A stretch of 30,964 nt of DNA from a virus, in IMG/VR virus record IMGVR_UViG_3300010354_000360, positions 1 through 30,964 of that record. The stretch is one strand, 5' to 3'. Each line of letters begins with the position of its first letter. Positions within the stretch are counted from its first letter, which is position 1. A program made the position numbers and the translations under genes. Below are positions 26,633-30,964 of this stretch, piece by piece. Below the pieces are notes generated by a model. That model saw nothing but the letters and a program-made list of their open reading frames with translations, was not told the origin of the DNA and did not search any database.

Positions 26633-26986
26633 ATGTATCAATCATTAGTAGATAAAAGAAACGGAAGAGTTCTTCAGTTTGTAAAAGGTGGATCAGAAGC
26701 AAGATTTGAAGTTCATGAAAACTTCACTTGGGTAGATGGTCCATATGAAATCGAGAGAGGAAAAGATACCTCAGATTATTGGTATTATGAAAATGATAGA
26801 GAAGTTAGATTAGTACCAGTAAAACCACCATCATATGATCTGAGTAGAAGATTAGAATATAAGGGTATTCAAGATCAACTTGATATGTTGTACCATGATA
26901 TGAATAATGGTCTGATTCCAGGAAAAGAAACTTCAACTTGGTTTGCTCATGTGAGCTCTGTCAAGGAACAGTATCCAAAACCATAA
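26633..26986 (+). CDS. Small XkdW-like tail protein (117 residues)
   Basis: The start is set by the strong ribosome binding site at 26622-26628. The N-terminal half (DKRNGRVLQF, then FEVHENFTWVDGP) resembles small phage proteins that sit next to fibre genes. The C-terminal part reads YKGIQDQLDMLYHDMNNG and ends with VKEQYPKP; this Y-x-x-I-x-DQLDMLYHD ... VKxxYPKP pattern is shared with XkdW-type proteins and with the ends of many tail-fibre assembly proteins. It lies between the glycine-rich protein and the propeller-like protein, so a role in folding or attaching one of them is inferred. A small structural role is equally possible. Confidence 0.66.
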   Translation: MYQSLVDKRNGRVLQFVKGGSEARFEVHENFTWVDGPYEIERGKDTSDYWYYENDREVRLVPVKPPSYDLSRRLEYKGIQDQLDMLYHDMNNGLIPGKETSTWFAHVSSVKEQYPKP

Positions 26987-26989
26987 ATA
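26982..26989 (+). promoter_or_regulatory. Probable late promoter for the 419-residue protein
   Basis: CATAAATA overlaps the stop codon (TAA, 26984-26986) of the preceding gene and lies 24 bases before the ATG at 27014. It is the most compact promoter-to-start spacing in the window. Confidence 0.6.
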
Positions 26990-27013
26990 GAATTATAGAA
27001 AAGTAGTGTAACC

Positions 27014-28273
27014 ATGTCTCAATTAACAGTTGGAACAGTTGTTACTGGAAATGCAAGTCTGACTACACAAGGTCTAAAGCTTCCATCCTTCAGCAACGCA
27101 GGAAGACCAGCAACACCAAATATCGGTCAGTTGATTTATAACACCGATGAAGGTAAAGCTCAAATTTGGAATGGAACTGAGTGGGATGAAGTTGGTGGTG
27201 GTATTCCAGAACCTCTAGATGCTACCAGAGGTGCTTATCTAGTATCTGATGGAGCTAATGGAGTTTTCTGGGCATATCCAGGGACAACAGTTGCGTCTGC
27301 TCCTCTAACTGGATTTAGATACAGAAGTATCATTACCCATGGTTATCTACTTGCTGGTTACAAAGGATCACAACCTTGGAAAACTGTAAATAAAACTTGG
27401 CATCCAACTGACATTACTTTCTATTGCGGTGAGCAATTAGACAGAGCAGGATCTTACATGGACTGCTGCTGGAGTGATTACAACGGTTATGCCTACGGAA
27501 CTGTTGATTCTTTCACTGGAAACTCTTCCCACACATCTTCAATCAATTTACATAGTGGTGTAAAGAGACAACAAGGAGATGGAACATATCAACCATCCAA
27601 CTATGGTTTTGATGGTGATGATCCAAGAGGTGTGATGGGATATAACGTTGCTGGTGGTTGGGATATGCCAGTTGGACGTGACTATCACGCAGGTGCTACA
27701 GCTCAAGTTCAGCAGCATGGGTACAACCTTGGTGGTGGAAGTTCAACGGTAGGTAAGCATCATTTCCCAACGGAAATTATGTATTCTACTAATTCATCTC
27801 CTGGTGGTGGAAACTGTGCGGCATGTGGTGATGAGGTTTATTCGTGGGCTTCAATGTCTGGCAACAGAGCATATATTAATAATTCCAATGATAGCTGGGC
27901 TGGATGGTCTTCAAACGCTGCTCCTGATGGTATTTGCAAATTCTTACCTTCCAAGTGGGGTCATTTTTATGCTGGAACTGGAAATAACGTCACTTCACCA
28001 TGGACTAAATACAGCGGAAGTAGTGGTGCTGGTCTAGTGAATGGAACTAAGGTTCGTGCTTATGGTGAAGAAAATTTCGAGATGGGTCAAGATTGGGGAT
28101 ACCTAATGGGTCAATATGATGGTCAGCAAAATAATCACACAACAAAGTGGAATTATAGCACGGATGTCGAAACAAATATGGGTGCTGCTACTAGACCAAA
28201 AGGACATTATGGACAATCATCAGGTGGATGTTGTTCTGCCGCAGCTACCGTAACAGCACAGAGAGCACAATAA
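27014..28273 (+). CDS. Propeller-like fibre protein, candidate receptor-binding protein
   Basis: A 419-residue protein. The N-terminal 65 residues form a fibre-type attachment segment (MSQLTVGTVVTGNASLTTQG, then IGQLIYNTDEGKAQIWNG and TEWDEVGGG). From about residue 105 come repeated kelch-like blocks: HGYLLAGYKGSQPWKTVNK, HGYNLGGGSSTVGKHHFPT, WGHFYAGTGNNVTSPWTKY and WGYLMGQYDGQQNNHTTKW. Spacing is irregular. The repeats suggest a beta-propeller. The end is cysteine-rich (SSGGCCSAAATV), and Trp, His and Tyr are abundant, as is common for host-contact surfaces. I recall similar proteins in many cyanomyoviruses. Its place at the end of the fibre cluster, with its own late promoter, fits a receptor-binding or tip protein. 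A neck decoration is an alternative. Confidence 0.65.
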   Translation: MSQLTVGTVVTGNASLTTQGLKLPSFSNAGRPATPNIGQLIYNTDEGKAQIWNGTEWDEVGGGIPEPLDATRGAYLVSDGANGVFWAYPGTTVASAPLTGFRYRSIITHGYLLAGYKGSQPWKTVNKTWHPTDITFYCGEQLDRAGSYMDCCWSDYNGYAYGTVDSFTGNSSHTSSINLHSGVKRQQGDGTYQPSNYGFDGDDPRGVMGYNVAGGWDMPVGRDYHAGATAQVQQHGYNLGGGSSTVGKHHFPTEIMYSTNSSPGGGNCAACGDEVYSWASMSGNRAYINNSNDSWAGWSSNAAPDGICKFLPSKWGHFYAGTGNNVTSPWTKYSGSSGAGLVNGTKVRAYGEENFEMGQDWGYLMGQYDGQQNNHTTKWNYSTDVETNMGAATRPKGHYGQSSGGCCSAAATVTAQRAQ

Positions 28274-29082
28274 TGAGATACCTAATTATCAACGAAAAGG
28301 AAATTAGACAAGAGCAGTTTGTCAATATGTCTGCTACTGGCGATACCCGCCTTCATTATAATGAAATGTTTTCTCTCATGCATTTCTCATGTGTTGAGGT
28401 AAGTGAAACAATCTTCCAAGTAATTTACAAAGAGTGGCAACACAAATACAAAGAAATTAGCAGAGAGCAGGCAGTAAATGGATCCAACTTCTTCTCTGAA
28501 GTTAGACCATATGGAAAGGTTTTAGCAACAACAACACAGCAAGGTTTTGCATATACACCAGCAAATCCTGGTCTGAAGGTTCAGGTAGAAATTACTGATG
28601 CTATCAGAAAAGAAATCGTAGATTTCATGTGTATCTTTGCAAAAGAAATCATCGAAGATGAGTATAATACTCGTTTTAGAGTTCTCAAAGATACCACTGA
28701 TCTAGAACAAGCATCGTGGGAAATTCAAAAGCACGAAGCAAGAGAGTGGCTCACATACAGAGGAGGAGATGGACACAGAACTCCTTTCTTAGATTATCTA
28801 GCAGTTGAAAGAGAATTAGACAAAGATTTTCTAGCAAATAAAATTCTAGAGAAGTCTGAAGAATATGAGGATAGATTATCAACCATGTTGGTTGAATATC
28901 AAAAACTACTCAAGAAATTTGAATCTTGCGAAACCGTATGGGACCTAAATATCCTATATGAAGATTATCTTGGAATTATTATGCCAACCAGTCAAGCAAT
29001 TGAACTCGGCAGAACTATTTCCGCAGATAATTGGGACAGAAAACCAGAGTATGAGGTAGATGCGTATGTCTTTAAGTTCTGA
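28273..29082 (+). CDS. Soluble phage protein, possible fibre assembly factor (269 residues)
   Basis: The start chosen is ATG 28273, which overlaps the preceding stop as TAATG; an ATG 45 bases upstream would add 15 residues that lie inside the previous gene and have no coding look. The protein (MRYLIINEKEIRQEQF) is charged and mostly helical. A Leu-rich helical C-terminal half (LANKILEKSEEYEDRL, then YQKLLKKFESC) suggests coiled coil. There is no signal peptide, membrane segment or enzyme motif that I can see. The stop-start overlap indicates translational coupling to the propeller-like protein, hence the inference that it helps fold or attach it. I do not recognise the family. Confidence 0.65.
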   Translation: MRYLIINEKEIRQEQFVNMSATGDTRLHYNEMFSLMHFSCVEVSETIFQVIYKEWQHKYKEISREQAVNGSNFFSEVRPYGKVLATTTQQGFAYTPANPGLKVQVEITDAIRKEIVDFMCIFAKEIIEDEYNTRFRVLKDTTDLEQASWEIQKHEAREWLTYRGGDGHRTPFLDYLAVERELDKDFLANKILEKSEEYEDRLSTMLVEYQKLLKKFESCETVWDLNILYEDYLGIIMPTSQAIELGRTISADNWDRKPEYEVDAYVFKF

Positions 29083-29875
29083 ATTTATCAATGATGTAAG
29101 AGCGATAGTTTCATCAAATACTGGAGATATCAAATTATCAAAAAGTTTTGTTGATGAGTTTGGTCTCACTGATAAAGATATGGCAGCTTTAGAAGCTAGC
29201 CTTCATTTCAACAGTGGGATGACGGAATATCAGTGCAAGCATTTTGTTGCTGATAGTCAATTGACTCCATGGAGAAAGGTTAGACAATCTTTCATGGAAT
29301 TGGAAACAAGATATCATGCTTATATTGAAGTAAGAAATAGCCTCAGAAAAGCAGAGATTCTCAGAAAAAAATTTGAGAAATCTATTGAGATGGCATGTGA
29401 TGAATTAGACAGAGAACTTATCATTATTGATAAAGAGAAAAATGATTATGATATTACTATCTGGAAAAGAAAGATTCGTCAAGCAGAATTAGAAATCAAA
29501 TATTTCCTAGACATTGTAGATAAGTATGTTGATGAAGATCATCCTCTAGAATACTTCATGGAAGAGCAAGAGGATGAGGAAAGAGTATATTGGATTGCTC
29601 GCATGGGTAAGCAAGCAGCAATGGATATTGTTTCTTACGGTCGCATCGGATCTGGCAACATGACATCGATTATGGATATGCCAGAGGAAGATCAAGTAAA
29701 AACTTTAGAAGTTGCCGTTCAGTATTCTGCAATGATTGGTGGTGGAATTGATAAACTCAATAAAATTATGGCACCGCAGATTCAAAATCAAATGCAAGCT
29801 GCTGGAATTCATTTGCCAAAATTGGAGCAGCATAAATATACAGGACAGTTGAAGTTGGAAGGAGATAACAAATGA
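29066..29875 (+). CDS. Coiled-coil phage protein of unknown function (269 residues)
   Basis: Two in-frame ATGs, 29060 and 29066, are possible. A GAGG at 29053-29056 is 9 bases from 29066 and only 3 from 29060, so 29066 (MSLSSEFINDVRAIV) is preferred. The start overlaps the end of the preceding gene by 17 bases. The middle is a long charged helix (RNSLRKAEILRKKFEKSIE and on to about residue 150), probably a coiled coil. It is followed by an acidic stretch (EEQEDEERVYW) and a Met/Gln-rich C-terminus (MAPQIQNQMQAAG). It looks cytoplasmic. A role in tail or fibre assembly is inferred from the operon; nothing in the sequence fixes the function. Confidence 0.65.
   Translation: MSLSSEFINDVRAIVSSNTGDIKLSKSFVDEFGLTDKDMAALEASLHFNSGMTEYQCKHFVADSQLTPWRKVRQSFMELETRYHAYIEVRNSLRKAEILRKKFEKSIEMACDELDRELIIIDKEKNDYDITIWKRKIRQAELEIKYFLDIVDKYVDEDHPLEYFMEEQEDEERVYWIARMGKQAAMDIVSYGRIGSGNMTSIMDMPEEDQVKTLEVAVQYSAMIGGGIDKLNKIMAPQIQNQMQAAGIHLPKLEQHKYTGQLKLEGDNK
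29831..29838 (+). promoter_or_regulatory. Candidate late promoter near the end of the coiled-coil gene
   Basis: CATAAATA lies in the last part of the 29066-29875 gene, 33 bases before the ATG at 29872. A GGAAGGAG ribosome binding site (29859-29866) follows. The octamer is identical to those before 11181 and 27014. Confidence 0.45.
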
Positions 29876-30087
29876 GGCATCTAGAATTGCTTCCTATTAT
29901 CCACTATACGATTTACGAAAGATTTGATCTCGAAGATAAGAACAAAGATCTAGATCGAGTGGCGTTAGAAAAATTATGCGAAAAGCATAAACCTCTAATC
30001 AGCATCAATGATTATGCATTTATTACTAAAGTGGTAGAAGAGTATGGTGAAACAATTCTCGATCCCGATCAATACAAAGCTGAATGA
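29872..30087 (+). CDS. Small protein of unknown function (71 residues)
   Basis: The ATG overlaps the preceding stop as ATGA, and a strong GGAAGGAG ribosome binding site lies 5 bases upstream in the previous gene. The protein (MRHLELLPIIHYTIYERFDL) is acidic and helical, with a pattern of charged and hydrophobic residues (VALEKLCEKHKPLISINDYA) but no motif that I recognise. Its last 44 bases overlap the start of the next gene in another frame. The tight overlaps on both sides suggest that its product works with the neighbours. Confidence 0.6.
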   Translation: MRHLELLPIIHYTIYERFDLEDKNKDLDRVALEKLCEKHKPLISINDYAFITKVVEEYGETILDPDQYKAE

Positions 30088-30964
30088 GGACTTTGTAGAA
30101 AATACATTTATTCCTTTTCTAAATCAATATAAAGATTATATTTACGATCTGTATTTTACATGTCGTATGCCACCTTTCGTACAAGATGCGATGGGTGATA
30201 CAATTGATGGCGATATCAGAGAGACGACATATAATGCTCTCTATATCTCAGAAAAAACTGGCATTCCATTGTCTGCCACATTCAATAATATCCAGGTAAT
30301 TCCAAACCAGGAAAACCTGGATATTTTTATTATGAATTTTAGACCTCTATATGAGGCTGGAGTTCGTATTGTCACTATCCCACATACATCATGGGTAATG
30401 ACAGGGCAGATTCAAAAGGAATTTCCAGAACTGTTTATAAAGAACACTATTCTCAGAGAGGTTACAAGACCAAATGAAATAGTGTCTTTAGCAAAGGCAG
30501 GTTTTCATTATATCAATCTAGATCGTGATCTCATGAGAGACCGCGATCAACTCAATAGGATTATGGAAGCAAAGGAATACTGTGCTTCTATTGGAAAACC
30601 AGTGAAGATTTCTTTGCTAGCAAATGAATGGTGCTGGGGTGGGTGTCCTATCATGCCAGAGCACTATCATTATAACATGACTAGAAGACCAGAGAACCCT
30701 CAGTATTTTCATTCTGATATTAGTAGGATCTCTTGTTCTTCGTGGGATGAGTATGATCCTGCAACTGCATTGAAAGCAGCAACACTTCCACCATGGAAAA
30801 AAGATTGGGAAGAATTTCTTGATCTTGGTATTGATGTTTTTAAAATGCATGGCAGAGAAAATGCCATGCGTTTGATGGAAACCATGGATATCGTGAAGCG
30901 TTGGGATGCTAACGAAGAATTGCTTTATCCACAATTCAACGACTATATCCAAGATGTGACATTG
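30044..30964 (+). CDS. Peptidase-U32-like protein with cysteine motif (3' truncated)
   Basis: The frame is open from an ATG at 30044 to the window edge (307 residues, no stop). The start MVKQFSIPINTKLNEDFVEN gives a plausible first beta strand, and an AGAAG sits a few bases upstream. The sequence follows the U32 TIM-barrel pattern: a YIYDLYFTCRMPPF strand with C40; LREVTRPNEIVSLAKAGFHY, then INLDRD; KISLLANEWCWGGCP followed by EHYHYN; and LGIDVFKMHGREN, which matches the Gly-Ile-Asp...Phe-Lys...Gly-Arg end of the U32 core. C197, C201 and C231, with C40, could hold an Fe-S cluster as in the UbiU/UbiV branch. U32 members include hydroxylase-type and RNA-modifying proteins as well as reported proteases; the reaction here is unknown. 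It overlaps the 71-residue gene by 44 bases. Confidence 0.6.
   Translation, partial: MVKQFSIPINTKLNEDFVENTFIPFLNQYKDYIYDLYFTCRMPPFVQDAMGDTIDGDIRETTYNALYISEKTGIPLSATFNNIQVIPNQENLDIFIMNFRPLYEAGVRIVTIPHTSWVMTGQIQKEFPELFIKNTILREVTRPNEIVSLAKAGFHYINLDRDLMRDRDQLNRIMEAKEYCASIGKPVKISLLANEWCWGGCPIMPEHYHYNMTRRPENPQYFHSDISRISCSSWDEYDPATALKAATLPPWKKDWEEFLDLGIDVFKMHGRENAMRLMETMDIVKRWDANEELLYPQFNDYIQDVTL

Noticed and set aside
27014-28273. Variable region of a diversity-generating retroelement in the receptor-binding candidate
   Set aside because: No reverse transcriptase and no template repeat were seen in the window; adjacent sequence would have to be checked.
28945-28951. CTAAATA inside the 269-residue gene as a late promoter
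   Set aside because: It lies about 115 bases before the next start, further than any other candidate, and the 7-mer is expected a few times by chance.
30617-30952. 111-codon open frame on the - strand near the window end
   Set aside because: The + strand here is open from 30044 to the edge and codes for the U32-like core, so the minus-strand frame is a shadow.

Overview
The window is a stretch of the virion-structure region of a T4-like marine cyanophage (a myovirus of Synechococcus or Prochlorococcus, of the Kyanoviridae type). Evidence: an AT-rich genome with all genes on the + strand, nearly no intergenic space, T4-type late promoters (TATAAATA and close variants), a recognisable but enlarged T4 gp8 baseplate wedge protein, a 2711-residue protein with the DUF4815 hallmarks found in marine T4-like phages, and several giant fibre-like proteins with N- and C-termini typical of cyanomyoviruses. 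The host assignment is inference; no host or photosynthesis gene lies in the window.

Layout. 1-879: 3' end of a structural gene, probably a baseplate component. 934-2745: gp8, behind tandem overlapping late promoters. A strong intrinsic terminator and a new late promoter separate it from 2843-10978, the DUF4815 protein. 10988-17110: a short coiled-coil protein, a 1808-residue fibre-like protein carrying two cupredoxin-like domains, and a 166-residue structural protein. 17157-25862: a 2901-residue fibre protein with an apparently split beta-helix. 25869-28273: a tip cassette of a glycine-rich adhesin-like protein, a small XkdW-like protein and a 419-residue propeller-like candidate receptor-binding protein. 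28273-30087: three overlapping genes for soluble, partly coiled-coil proteins, perhaps assembly factors. 30044 to the end: an open gene with no stop in the window, coding for a peptidase-U32-like protein with a conserved cysteine pattern.

How it works together. The first half builds the baseplate periphery (gp8 wedge plus the DUF4815 protein, which may replace T4 gp7/gp10). The middle supplies long and short fibres or tail decorations. The following small genes probably help fold or attach the fibres. The same two or three small beta modules recur in gp8, the DUF4815 protein and both giant fibres, so this block looks as if it evolved by domain shuffling between neighbouring structural genes. 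The most unexpected items are the U32-like gene and the cupredoxin-like domains in a fibre. No stretch longer than about 100 bases lacks a gene; no tRNA, CRISPR array, integrase or insertion sequence was seen.
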